Assembly (NCBI GenBank): GCA_018524725.1
Contig: JAEUWP010000405.1
Coordinates: forward strand, 1-25,168
Length of the DNA stretch: 25,168 nucleotides
Reading direction: 5' to 3'
Source of the DNA: Podaxis mareebaensis
Taxonomy: Eukaryota > Basidiomycota > Agaricomycetes > Agaricales > Agaricaceae
A model generated the notes under the pieces. It had not been told where the DNA came from and ran no database searches. It worked only from the letters and a program-made list of their open reading frames with translations. A program made the position numbers and the translations under genes. Positions 10,825-24,087 of the stretch are shown here, piece by piece; position 1 is the stretch's first letter, and each line of letters opens with the position of its first letter.

Positions 10825-13800
10825 CTATGCTACTGAAGCTACATTCAGAATCATTACGAGGCCAGAATGATATCCAAAACAGGCTTTGTCACCAGAAAAT
10901 ACACATGAGACAATGTTGCGGTATGGAGCAGGGATCCAGCAGTGGCAATGTGTGTTCACCACCCAGTGGTGATCATCAGATAAGGAAATGGAGGGTTGGA
11001 GAGGGGGCTCAGCACTGGACGAGCTACTCGCCGGAACGAGGGGAACTTTTGGAGGCAAGTTCCAAATTTTAATAATGCCAGTTTGCGATGAGATAATTCG
11101 CGTGTCATCATGCGAAAAAGCAACAGATGTCACCCAATGCGTGTGGCCCTCGAATTTGGCTTCCAACTCGCCTGTCCCCGCATTCCAAATCCTCACCGTC
11201 CGATCATGCGATCCAGAGACAACTTGCGTGTCGTCATGCGAAAAAGCAACAGATGTCACCCAATGCGTGTGGCCCTCGAATTCGGCTTCCAACTCGCCTG
11301 TCCCCGCATTCCAAATCCTCACCGTCCGATCATCCGATCCAGAGACAACTCGCGTGTTGTCATGCGAAAAAGCAACAGATCTCACTGAATCCGTGTGGCC
11401 CTCGAATTTGGCTTCCAACTCGCCCGTCCTCACATTCCAAATCCTCACCGTCCAATCATGCGATCCGGAGGCAACTCGTGTGTCGTCATGCGAAAAAGCA
11501 ACAGATCTCACCGAATCCGTGTGGCCCTCGAATTTGGCTTCCGACTGGCCCGTCCTCGTATTCCAAATCCTCACCGTCCCATCATCCGATCTGGAGACAA
11601 CTCGCGTGTCGTCATGCGAAAAAGCAACAGATCTCACCGGATGTGTGTGGCCCTCGAATTTGGCTTCCAACTCGCCTGTCCTCACATTCCAAATCCTCAC
11701 TGTCCGATCATGCGATCCGGAGGCAACTCGCGTGTCATCATGCGAAAAGGCAACAGACATCACCCAATCCGTGTGGCCCTCGAATTTGGCTTTCAACTTG
11801 CCTGTCCTCACATTCCAAATCCTCACTGTCCGATCATGCGATCCGGAGGCAACTCGCGTGTCATCATGCGAAAAGGCAACAGACATCACCCAATCCGTGT
11901 GGCCCTCGAATTTGGCTTCCAACTTGCCTGTCCCCGCATTCCAAATCCTCACCGTCCGATCATCCGATCCGGAGACAACTCGCGTGTCGTCATGCGAAAA
12001 AGCAACAGATCTCACCGAATCCGTGTGGCCCTCGAATTTGGCTTCCGACTGGCCCGTCCTCGTATTCCAAATCCTCACCGTCCCATCATCCGATCCAGAG
12101 ACAACTCACGTGTCGTCATGCGAAAAGGCAACAGATGTCACCGGATGCGTGTGGCCCTCGAATTTGGCTTCCAACTCGCCTGTCCTCGCATTCCAAATCC
12201 TCACCGTCCCATCATCCGATCCAGAGACAACTTGCGTGTCGTCATGCGAAAAAGCAACAGATGTCACCAAATCCGTGTGGCCCTCGAATTTGGCTTCCAA
12301 CTCGCCTGTCCTCACATTCCAAATCCTCACCGTCTGATCAAAAGATCCGGAGACAACTCGCGTGTCGTCATGCGAAAAAGTAACAGATGTCACCGAATCC
12401 GTGTGGCCCTCGAATTTGGCTTCCAACTCGCCTGTCCTCACATTCCAAATCCTCACCGTCCCATCAGACCATCCGGAGACAACTCGACTACCCTCATTGG
12501 AGAAGGCAACAGAATTGGCCCCCGAGTTTCCACCAATGCAGAGCTCCATCGGCCCCCATGAATCAGGCAAACCCAGTATGACCTCCGGTCCCTGCTTCAC
12601 CTGTCCACCATAGACTTGACGCATCAATGACTTCTTCGGAATCCACGTGAACGCGGACTGATAAACCTCGAAGCAATTCTGCCGAATGCACTCGAAACTC
12701 ATCCGCAGAAAATGACAGGCGTCATCAACGAGCGATCGTAGATATTCATTATCTGCAGTCGGGACGCACTGCCATGATGTCAGCACAAGAACTTCACCCC
12801 CTGATTCTCGAAACTTACTGAGAGAGCCGTACTTGCACTCAGGAGCGAGTAGATTCCTGTTCTCAGTTCGCTGACTACACTCAAAGACTCCATCCAATGC
12901 AACAGGTGGGCTTCCAGGAACTCGCGCAGAGCAGCAATAAGCGATGCGATGACTGGATGCCCCGAGTCCCGGATCTCGCTCAAATGCGCCGCCCAGTGCA
13001 TGCATGCATACTTGAGAGCCTCGGGAATTTTCTTGGCATTCTCGGGTGGGTTGGTTCTGCCCATATGCGAGACCGTTAGCTCTTCGGGCATGTCACAAAT
13101 GTTATACCTGAGCGACCCATTCATGTACTCCAGGCATCTGAGCGCAAGTTCTGCATGGCCGTCGACGGGAACGAGAGGTGTGAGTGGGGAAAAATCCCTC
13201 GGCGGACAACGTTTGGGGTCTGTGGGAAATTCTGGGAACGATGCATGAAACGCCGTAACCGGAGCGTTATCTTCAGTGGGAATGTGAATAACGGAGTTGA
13301 GCGGCGACAAATACGCCTTTGCCTCCGATATATTGCTCAGCGCGGAAAGGGCCTTGATCGATAGTGGATGTCGGAGAAATACGATGAACGAGAGGAGGGT
13401 CTTCATGTGAGGCAATACTCTTTCTTCCTGATCATCAGAGACTTGCTTGAGAATACCTCCGTAGAGCTTGTCGATGGTCGAGGTTTGTTGGTGGCTCCAT
13501 GCACGCTCCACCAAGAACGTGAGGCGCTGTTTGTAAAGGTTCTTGCCATCTCGAATATAGCGCCGCACCGTGGATGCGTAGATAAAAAGTTTCCCAGAGT
13601 CTTTAACAAGCTGGGACAGTTCGCTGTCGGGCGGCCACCTGTCATCGTTATCCGGATCATAGTCCCTCTTGATCCCGGCAAGTGATATCTCCAAATACAT
13701 TCGAATGTCCCTCTCCACTACGTCTTTCTCGATCTCGTGAAGCAAGAAAATGTCGTGAGAGTCCCGCGACGATTTGAAGGCGGATTTAATGAGATAGTCG

Positions 13801-15375
13801 TCTCTACTGACAAGAAGGAATTTGAGGGGAAGACTCGGTGCAGAATCGAGAATGAGCTTGATGAGACGGTAGACAATGTGAAGGTCGGCACACTCGTCGA
13901 GAGCATCGATGACAACAATCTTGTAAACCCCGACCTGACCCTTAACGACGGCCTGTAATGGGTCACGAATGAGAGCTTGGAGCTGCTCTTTCAAGTCGTT
14001 CGACTCTGCAAGATCCGGTTCCTTCTCGAGCGCCTGCACAACCCCGGCCGTCATAGCAGGCGAACCCTTGGAAAATTGGTATGCCATGCCTGGGATGATG
14101 TTGCGGGCATCACTTGTTGTCTCTGAGGCCCGAGAACAAAAGAAACTCGCCCCAAGCATCTGCCGTTTCTCCATGAGCTCGCAAAATGAATGGGCGATCG
14201 TCGACTTTCCGATCCCTGCCATTCCGACGAGCCAATACACTTTGGGGCGTTGCGAATCAGGGGCCCAGTCTTCCAACGTTTTGAGAACATCAACACGCGT
14301 ATCAGGCATACATCCTGTAGGATCGCCATACGCAGAGTGGCGAGTTTTATATGAAGCGCCTCCGGGGCGAAGTTTGTCGATCGAGCCTGTTATAATCTGA
14401 GGATCCCAAGTTGTCATTCTCATGAAGGCAGAGTATCTTACGGGAATTTAACAGCTGTGGATGGAACATATGAGGCTGATCGTACTTCCTCAACCACGAA
14501 AATACTTACCTGCAACATATTCTGTACGGTTACGTCGGTGTGCAACTGTATATCGATCTGTGGAACGCAATGAGCACCATGCACGTGCAAGCATGCTCCA
14601 TAGTTTGCAAGAGAAAGTGGAACACATACGAGGAAGAGATCGCAAACACTGTTGAGGTCCTTCAACACCCTTTGTATCGTCCCAGGATCGTTCGAAACCT
14701 CGAAAATGCAGGTCGCTAGTGGTCGATCTTGCAAGTGCTGGATAGCTTTAGCCAAGCGCTCGATAGTTCTGTGGGTCACCGGTGAGAAATCAAATACGAT
14801 TGCAAGAGGCGAGGCCGATACTCACGTGGAGAAACTTTCGACTCTCCCTTCAATCGCCTTCAATCCACCTTCTTTCCCGTATTGTCGCACGAGTAATAAG
14901 ATAGCGTTGGATCTTTTTTTGAGGGTTGTTAACTCCTCCTTGTTTGCTGATACGCCCTGCCAAGAGTAACTCAGTGACGTGAATAGCATAGAAATGGCTT
15001 GCGCACATCGAAGATTTTGTAAATCGTCAAGAAACCGGCTGCGGCAGCTTTCAAGGGTAGGCAGAGGTCGGAACATTGCTTGAGACCTTCTGCTACGACC
15101 ACCAATCCATGAAGAGCTGTGCTGCCTACTGCCTTCCCTTTCTCGAGCGGTGTTTGTGGATTTTGCTGAGGCTCCGGGACGATATCCAGATATTCATTAC
15201 CAGAGGCAGATGCAGAGGTTTGGACTGTTTGGTGAACCCGAGGGGCGGCAGGTGCGCGGGGAGGCGTTTCGGCGCTTTGGAAGGCATGAGGAGCTGCAGG
15301 GGCTGCGAGGACCGAGGCGCTTGCGATGATTGCGTCTCGTGTTTTCCTGTTGCGGCGTTTTAGCCAAGAGGACAT
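10825..15375 (-). CDS. NACHT-WD40 (NWD) NLR-like protein, copy 2, interrupted by TGA
   Basis: Exons are 15007-15375, 14826-14956, 14510-14768, 12819-14396 and 10825-12768; all joins keep phase. The first 253 residues resemble a four-helix-bundle (HeLo/MLKL-like) effector domain, by pattern only. NACHT: Walker A GMAGIGKS at about 311-318, Walker B VVIDALDEC at about 414-422. A linker (WIPKKSL) leads to 12 WD40 units starting near residue 865, then a C-terminal segment with ASSSSSAEPP and HSGLVMILN. An in-frame TGA at 12106-12108, inside the fourth WD40 unit, would stop the protein at about 999 aa; without it the length would be about 1426. The other units carry CGA (Arg) at this position. This copy is therefore either a pseudogene or makes a protein with a short propeller. 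The exon 4 acceptor (CAG at 14397-14399) is intact here. Confidence 0.88.
11060..12528 (-). repeat. 126-bp WD40-encoding repeat array (NWD2), 12 units
   Basis: Twelve 42-codon WD40 units lie head to tail. The central ones are nearly identical in DNA, while the first (SNEGSRVVSG) and last (DDTRIISSQTG) are diverged. Differences cluster at a few residues: after GHT, at the second residue before SVAF, and at the two positions around the Asp in SGSxDxTVRIWN. Because 126 is a multiple of three, several frames on both strands stay open through the array, producing spurious long plus-strand ORFs. Confidence 0.93.
12106..12108 (-). other. Premature TGA in the fourth WD40 unit of NWD2
   Basis: The codon in DDT-R-VVSG is CGA in most sister units and TGA here, a single C-to-T change at a CpG. 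Both sides remain open in the same frame (downstream to the stop at 10825). Confidence 0.9.
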
Positions 15376-15978
15376 CGTAAATTGATTAGCTCGGGGTAAG
15401 TGTCGGTCGATGTCGATGAGGGTGGGTCAACGTCGAATGGACAAGCAGATAGCTGTGAGAGTGGCTGTGGGCCTCGAGACATGAGATTGACGCTCGGTAC
15501 CAAAGCTCTCACGTTAATCGCGGGCAATTTGAATGAGAAGCTCCCTTGGCGCCTAGTAACAACATACCTGTACCGCCATTCTACCCTTCAACTCCTGGCC
15601 ATACACTTCCAGCGTATATCCATGCCCCTCCTGGTTTCAACAAGCATGAAGCTTTGATGTATGTCTAGGTTGTAGACCCGTTGCATATGTACTTCACATC
15701 AAACCCCTCTAATCAGAAAGGGTAAATACCCCCACTCCCCCTTCCTAATTAGAGGGTTTTTTTGGCAGTGTTGGGTGCATCAGGCTAGAACCGAGGAACA
15801 TTCAAGCCTGTTTGCAGCAAGGTAAGGGTCACACAATCTGCTAGTACCAAAACAGGTTCTGTACAATTTACGTGTTACAAGCAATAAGACATCAACCAAA
15901 GCCTAGAACACATCGAAAGCCAAGCCAAAAGAAGCGTAAAACACAGAGAACGTGGAGGCTCGAGGAGAAAAGGCGCTC
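15376..15978. other. Spacer upstream of NWD2, downstream of WSC2
   Basis: Paralogous to 3212-3813, with scattered substitutions and small indels. It should hold the NWD2 promoter. No gene seen. Confidence 0.5.
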
Positions 15979-16185
15979 TCAACCATGGAATCGCATCAAC
16001 AGCCACACGGGCAAACAACTATCAAAGTCATACACCACACTATCAGCTCGTGGTTCATACACCACATCAATCCTCGCAGCAGCATTCCCAGTAGCAATAG
16101 TACTACAAACATACCACGGGTTCACCTGGTTATGCACTCCCAAGCCCGGCGGGCCAAACAATGGAGTGACAAAGTTCGGGATCAT
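15979..16185 (-). other. Open C-terminal extension beyond the WSC2 stop codon
   Basis: This is the counterpart of 3814-4020: a 68-codon frame in phase with the upstream WSC gene, separated from it only by the TAG at 16186-16188. The amino-acid sequence differs at very few positions (HNQ for YNQ, FHG for FHN). Confidence 0.5.
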
Positions 16186-17782
16186 CTACGTACCATGATT
16201 CACAATCCACGTTGTTGAAGAGTAATTCGAGATGAATGAATGAATTTGAAATTCCTCATCATTAATTCAGTTAGCCAGGGGAGGGAAAGAAGACGACGTA
16301 CCATAGGACACCACGGGAAACTCGGAAAAGCCGTAGTACTTCCAGATACCGAAAACACAGGTGAAGTCCCTGGCTCAGCGCTAACAGGAATCGGCGAGTT
16401 AGGCGTCCGAGGTTCAGGATAGAGCACCCGATCCTGAATACTAAACTCCGTGTAACCATCACACGAGTCGCAAGTCTATCCGCCCACCCAAACTACATCA
16501 ATACTCATCTTTACACCAAACAAAATCATGATGGACGCACCGAAAGAATCCATTTATCCTCCTCCCCTGAATTCAGAACCTTCACACTAAACCACCTCTC
16601 CTGACCTTCGTCGGGCTGATACAACGCCTGCATCATAAACTTCCACCTTGTCGTGTCCGTCAAACACCCCTCGACGAACTGAACTTCCTTGTTCAAGTAC
16701 ATGCTAAGGTACCCCGATCCACCACAGAACTGTGAATGGTCCCCTTCGCAGGTCATCGCACAGAAGGGGAGGGCTTGCCGATTTCCGAAGAGGACGAATT
16801 TGTCACACCCTGTGTGTGCTCATGAGTGATACAGGTGGCTAGGAGGGAAAGGGAAAGATACGTACAACATTCTCGCGAGTATTCCATCCCAGCTACGGCA
16901 TACCCAGACGCAGCGCACGCGGCAATACATCTTTCAGGTGTCAAAGGCTCAGCAAGGTGTTTACTGTGCTCCAGGATATGTGCATTCGTCGAGTCCCTAA
17001 ATCAAACACTCAGTATAATACTGTTTGGGATTGTTGCAAGATGGTCAACGCACGCCCAACAACCTTGATACTGCCAAGTCCCAATGGTCCGATTAACCTT
17101 TGGATCGCTTACCGCAGAGTCGTGATAGATGTCAATTCGGTTCCCGGCGCCACATGTGAGGGAGCTATCACCCGTGCATGGTTGGTTACATTCACTTTGG
17201 TCGCGATCCCAACCGATGTCATTTTGCATGACGTAGTCACACCCTGCAAGAAGATACGAAGTGAGTTGTTACGAACGTTATCCTCAAGCCTTGTCGGGGG
17301 GACATACAGCATTCCTGACGATTGATAGTCAGAAAGGGAGCCAGGAGGTGAGGGTTATTATATGTACCTTTCCATATTCTACTCCAGCATAGGAATAACC
17401 TCGCTGACTGCAATACGCAATACAATTATCCGGTGTCATCGACCCATCAGACGAATACCTGTCACCATCGAGAATACGGTTACCAGATTCATCCCTTGGG
17501 GTCCACAGTCATTTTCTTCCAGTCAAATGAACACGAAAGCTAGAACGCACGCAAAGCACCCAACATGAGTCCAAGAACCCAGAAGGCTATCTCCAATCTG
17601 TGGATCTTGTCTTCCAAGAATAGCCGAACCTGAAATTAGTCCCAGATGAACCTGGTATGCAAATCCAAATGAAGTGGAGCAACGACGCATGATTGTGAGC
17701 TCGGAACGGAATATATGAGATCAGAATGACGCACCGAGAGGCATACTCCCAACACGGGTAGTAACGACCTGAATAGCGCCAT
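16186..17782 (-). CDS. Secreted protein with two WSC domains, copy 2
   Basis: This is the paralogue of the gene at 4021-5618, with the same nine-exon layout shifted by 12,164 bp. It has the same signal peptide (ATG at 17782), two WSC modules (ECWC and CGAG/CGGSGYLSMY motifs), the 7-nt exon at 17308-17314 with its flanking introns, and the TAG at 16186-16188. Substitutions are few (for example VEGC for VKGC, MMQAL for TMQAL) and no frameshift was found. It probably makes an equivalent extracellular carbohydrate-binding protein. If the penultimate introns are not spliced as proposed, the end would be at 16526. Confidence 0.8.
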
Positions 17783-18581
17783 GTTCTCGCAGACTGAGTG
17801 AGTCACGTCACTGTATGTCTTGAGAATGCTACATGAACCCGTCTCTTTGAAACGTTTAAGTATTTCTTTCGTAGCGGGCTTTGGATGCCGGCCTTGAGCT
17901 CAAGGAATGATCTTTCAAACACTTGTACGACATGACATGAGAAATGGCGGGTTTGGAGGGGGCTTGGTATGACACGCCAGGTCCTGCCGCGGTGATTATG
18001 GGGGTTGCAAACGTCGAGACTCGGGAGTATCACGAACAGATGAATAGTTAAGGTCGGTACAAACCGAAGTTCAACACTCTACTGACGCTGTACATCAACA
18101 CATCAATGTATCAACTTCAGCTCTCAGGATAGACAGATGCAAACACTCCCTGTGCAAGGCACATGTGTTGATGTCATTTTGACCGAGCGTTGGTCAAAGA
18201 TCAGAAAATTCCTACAGACGTCTTCCAGGTGGTAATACTACCGGTAACAATATTCTATGTATTATGATAGATTCTATTCTATTGGACCGATATATGTGCA
18301 GTAGCGGGAATCAGATGGGCACCGTAGGCAGAGCGACAGAGCTGCAGACCCATGAACAGTTCGGCACGAAGAGATCACAAGACCACCTCACAAGTGCGAT
18401 GCAATAGGATACAATGCGGGGCACCATGCATGCACAATGTAGTTTCGCTTACCAAACTCGCTCCTGCGTTAGAATGTTCAACCATCCAGTCGAAATTTTT
18501 TCAATATCGTAAAGCAACGAACGCAGAGTCGGGATAATGTTGAACACTGAATGCAGGAGGGTAAGTTTGTATTACGTGTGA
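17783..18581. other. Spacer upstream of WSC2, no gene recognised
   Basis: Paralogous to 5619-6417. A minus-strand open frame at 17803-18033 has no recognisable motif and no matching open frame in copy 1, so it is not called. Confidence 0.4.
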
Positions 18582-18947
18582 CTACGGGGAAAGTACGGCC
18601 ATGGACAGGCCCCCGAATCACCACTGCAGCCCACTGATCCGTCTCATCGATGATAATCCGCCGATCGAACATATACGGCCGATTGGTTTGGTGTGTCTCC
18701 TCATGCACCTGTCATTTCCTTCGGGCGTAGTAGGAGAAGATTTGGAAGGTAAATGGAATGGTGGAATTCCAGAGTTTTTGAGTGGGAATGGCGCCACATC
18801 TTCCCATTGTTCATGGTCAGAATATGACTCGGGCGGTTCATAGTGGTGTTCCCCTTGGAGTGCGAACATTGGAGCGCACAGATAAGAGCTTGCACCAAGT
18901 GGTGGGTACGGAACGCAGGCAGCACAGGCAAATGGCGTGGTGGTGGC
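18582..18947 (-). pseudogene. Hypothetical proline-rich ORF, copy 2, frameshifted
   Basis: This is the counterpart of the ORF at 6418-6780. The first part (FALQGEHHYEPPESYSDHEQ, SGIPPFHLPSKSS) is intact. Near 18703 copy 2 has two extra bases relative to copy 1, so the RRIIIDETDQWAAVV part lies in another frame. A second 1-nt difference near 18588 removes the stop used in copy 1. Which copy is ancestral cannot be told from the window. If the true gene has an intron covering these sites, neither would be damaging. Confidence 0.35.
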
Positions 18948-19077
18948 TTAGGGCGTCTCAGGACGCCTGCCTCATGGGCCCAGAGCTCTCGAGAGAATGC
19001 CGCATGTAACGCCGATTTTGATTTTCGGTTTGAAAATATCGGCGAAGAAATGGTGGCCCGTCGGGGAGAGGTGTGTA

Positions 19078-19168
19078 GCCAATGAGGATGCGTTCCGAGC
19101 TGAACCGGAAAGGCTAATTGGGGCTATTTTCGACAACGAGATAAGACTCGTCCCTGAGCAGAGATAAG
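19078..19168 (+). promoter_or_regulatory. GDH2 upstream region with CCAAT and two GATA motifs
   Basis: A CCAAT box at 19078-19082 and GATAAG motifs at 19140-19145 and 19163-19168 are kept at the same spacing as upstream of GDH1. Nitrogen-dependent control through GATA factors is inferred from the gene family. Confidence 0.45.
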
Positions 19169-19234
19169 GAATTGCTACAAATTCACTTGTCTCTCGCTCT
19201 CCATCCCAGTACCAGCGCTACACTACTTCACAAA

Positions 19235-21029
<1,795 letters not shown>

Positions 21030-21401
21030 ATTCTTACCCTCTCATCCTCTCATTTGCTTTTCGCCTTTTACCCTCAGTTGCCTTCCCCCTCCCCTGTCCC
21101 GGCTTGTCTCTCTCATCGTTCGGGAAGAGCCCGTCACTTTTATCTATCTATATACCCCCTCCTCCACCACCCGCCGTTTATCACCTCTCCGGGGTTGATC
21201 TGTCACTCGCAAGAGCTATACACGCGCGTCACCCATTCATCCCTCATGTTCTCCTTTACTCACTACACATTGTACCTATGTTATCAGATATATGTAATAG
21301 AACCAAAAGATTGTATTCGAGCTGCTAACAATGTTCTCGAATTCGCAGCGCAAGAAAAACAACGGCATATGTAGAGGTGTAAGTATGTACATAAGTATCG
21401 T
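21030..21401. other. Convergent 3' spacer between GDH2 and SEH1
   Basis: Pyrimidine-rich 3' flank of GDH2 followed by the 3' flank of SEH1. It resembles 8863-9220 with several small indels. No gene seen. Confidence 0.5.
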
Positions 21402-23256
21402 TTACTCCATATCAACGTCTCGCTGGTCAGCCTGCGACCCAGGTTCAGACTCCTCCACTTGTTCGACGCCAATACTCCCAGCGGACTTCCACTCCCCATC
21501 AGGTCCTGCCTTCCACAACCTTATACGTCCGTCATTCCCGGCTGATGATAGTATTGTTCTGGATATGTGTGTATTGCATGAGTAAAGGAGTGGTGAGGAA
21601 GAAAAGGATTTATGTCAGCTAAAAGGGGGAAAAATAAAGTGCAATTGTACTTACCCAGTAATGTTCCATTCCACCTTGCTTACCGCGGACCTATCAGTCA
21701 ATACAAAGTTGAGATCAGTAGTGTGTCTTGGTGGAGCAAGAAAAAGAGAGACGGCAGGATCGAGATGGGAAAAGTGAGAAGCGATGATACTAGCGCTCAT
21801 TCCAGAAAAACAGGTCAAACGAGAAAAGAAATCAACAAAAGAAAAAAATTAAAAGAAAATACACACTTATGTTCAACCTTAGCCACTGAAATAACACTCC
21901 ACCTCGTCTCCTCACTCTCAGACGCATCCTTCCCATCATCCACCTCCAACTCTTCCCCAGGTTGCATGCGCCAAATACGTACACTCCCATCCCGACTCCC
22001 TGTAGCTATCAAATGATATGAACGCCCGCATGAAGGTGCCCAGCATAATGACGTGATCGCAGACTTGGTTTGTGCAGTCTTGTCAGACTCAGTGATGGGT
22101 TGCGTGGGATTTACAGGTCCTGGTAGGGAGGGCGTAGTCATTGGTGCTGCAGGTGTACTAGAGGAGGGCTGGGGCAAGGGATCGAGTGTGAGGAGGGTGA
22201 TGTGATGTCGGGAGGGCGTTAGTTGTACGATCTTGAAAATAAAAGTACAAGTTATGGGACACGAGAACGCAATGTAAGAGAAACTATACCTTGACAACCC
22301 CAGAAGTACCCGCACTAGCAGCCAAAATCTCACCCCAGTACCGATCCTTGCACCATGAAAGACACCAACCTCCATCCGCTTCACGATTCCCAGCACCGTG
22401 TCTCGCCTGGCTGTTCATCGCAGCGTTCTGCTGCAAGCCCTGTGAGAGCGCTTGGGCATGGTCAGCATAGTTATTCTTATCAAATGTAGAGGTCGTTTGG
22501 GTGGGTGTGGAAAGTGCGACGGTGTGGGCACGGGAGTAATAGGTGGGCGTGGAGGACGCGGGAAGGTTGAGAATATCAATGTCTTGTAGAAGTTGCCAGC
22601 TTGTGAGGGAAGATTGGTCGATGCACTCATAGATCCGGAGGATATTGTCTGATGCGATGGTGGCCTATGGGCGCGTCGTGAGATTGCATTTCATCTTAGG
22701 CACAATGTCCCTACCAGCTTGAGACCAAAGTAGTGGGGAGCGAACTCAACATCGCGTACGGTCCCTTTGGACTCTGCCATCATGTTTCGTTCAATCCAAC
22801 GTGACACCAGCTGTGATTGTGCACCACTAGCGCTATTCCCCAGTTGAGAATCGAGGAGCATGCTGGGTGGTGCTTGTTCCCAGACTTTTGCAGTACGATC
22901 GAACGAGCAAGATGCAAGAACTGAACCAAATTCTGGATGCGCCCAGCTAACTTTGGACACTGGGGCTTCGTGTGCCTAGAGAAAATGCCACTTCAGAAAC
23001 AGATTTGATTGTGATGAGCGAGTATGGATGAGCACGCACCTTCCATTCGTCTTGTACGCGCCACGAGCCATCGTTTTCATCGAGTTGCCACACCTTTACT
23101 CTGCCGTTGACGGGGTTAGCTCGTGTAGATCTGGCATCTCTGAGTTAAAATGTATGCGTACCTCTGATCGAGACTACAGGTAGCAAGACGGAGGCTGTAG
23201 AAGTCGTATGCCACGTCTGTGACAAGGTCGTCGTGGGTTGAATCGATTTCATCCAT
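21402..23256 (-). CDS. seh1: Nucleoporin SEH1 (WD40), full-length copy
   Basis: Seh1 is an open beta-propeller of the nuclear-pore Y complex, and also a subunit of the SEA/GATOR2 complex that controls TORC1. Seven exons: 23162-23256, 23040-23100, 22715-22975, 22290-22664, 21867-22231, 21655-21690 and 21402-21558, giving about 449 aa in phase. Diagnostic stretches are [73 protein letters not shown] and [14 protein letters not shown]. The oddity is the start. Codons before THDDL read FMDEIDS, the RPT6 Walker B, and RPT6 sequence continues upstream in the same frame to a TGA at 23302-23304. Possible starts are ATG at 23256, 23265 or 23289. Expression probably depends on sequence inside or upstream of the RPT6 relic. 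Confidence 0.9.
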
Positions 23257-24087
23257 GAAAATCATACTCAGTGCGTGTTCCCGTGCCATCACGAAGAGCT
23301 CTCAAACAATATGACTTCCCTCGCAGATGTACTTCTGTACGAGCTCGCTTCCACCGACCGAATGAACTTGCAACCAATATGTGTGCGACGGTGCGAGCCA
23401 GAAGGGGCTTTCCGGTTCCAGGAGATCCATAGAGCCGAACAGCCTTTAGTTGTGCGATACCGAGAGCCTCGAATGACTGGGAGCTCAATAACTTCCTTGA
23501 TCTCCTTTATCTGCTTATCCAAGCTGCCAAACATTTTGTATGTGCTGTCTGGCACTTTCTCAACCATCATGAGTGACGCGAGAGAGTCGACCTTCTTTGG
23601 CAGGACTTTGTGGATGATATACGAATCTGAACGAAAAGCAGCTCGTAGTGTGGGTTTCAGAGCGTCGACCTCGATGTCTGAGTCAATGTCCACAACTAGA
23701 AAAGGCAGTCAAATTATCAGCCATGCAACCACCGACAGAGTCTATTAGTCGATTATACGCACAGTATTTGCTGTCAGGCTGCGCCTTCACGAGTACTTTG
23801 TTCTTCCCCATCGCTTTCACAACCCTCCGACATAACTTCTGGATTCATGTAGTAGCTCCTCCCTTAGGAGCCTCACTATCACTAGGTGGAAGGATTAGCT
23901 CTAACTGTCTCCGCATCGAAAGGATGAAAACCATACTCTGAGCGTTTGGTGCATTCCACTGGGCCTCGAAACGCCACATGCTCTTCGTTTCCTGGTTAAT
24001 GAGAAGTTCTAAAGCTTCTATTTTCGCCTAGTAGTACTGCTTGACGCCAGCAGGTGCAACTGGGGTTTTCATTGCAGCGGTGGCCAT
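23257..24087 (-). pseudogene. rpt6: RPT6 (26S proteasome AAA-ATPase) 5' fragment, copy 2
   Basis: This is the counterpart of 9760-10577, reading from MATAAMKTP (ATG at 24087). It shares with copy 1 the TAG (24028-24030) after KQYY, retained introns at 23882-23936 and 23696-23762, a short deletion after IELPV that shifts frame, and the GKP Walker A. It also has its own TGA at 23302-23304, where copy 1 has CGA. It reaches as far as Walker B (MIFMDEIDS) and there runs directly, in frame, into SEH1. Rpt6 sequence beyond Walker B (second half of the AAA domain) is not in the window. It is a non-functional relic as an ATPase, though it may serve as 5' region for SEH1. Confidence 0.88.

Noticed and set aside
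10988..12337. 449-codon plus-strand open frame (and overlapping frames at 11127-12383 and 11395-12561)
   Set aside because: Antisense to the NWD2 WD40 array. The 126-bp unit is a multiple of three, so any frame open in one unit stays open in all. The translation is a low-complexity repeat with no known pattern.
11060..12528. CRISPR-like or minisatellite array
   Set aside because: The regular repeats encode WD40 units end to end on the minus strand, with no spacers. The coding explanation is sufficient.
23289..23693. Programmed frameshifting in RPT6
   Set aside because: Several frame changes, stop codons, a damaged Walker A and loss of the second half of the gene point to plain decay.
23257..24087. 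Processed (retro) pseudogene of RPT6
   Set aside because: Introns are retained at the expected places with recognisable splice sites, so the copy arose at DNA level.
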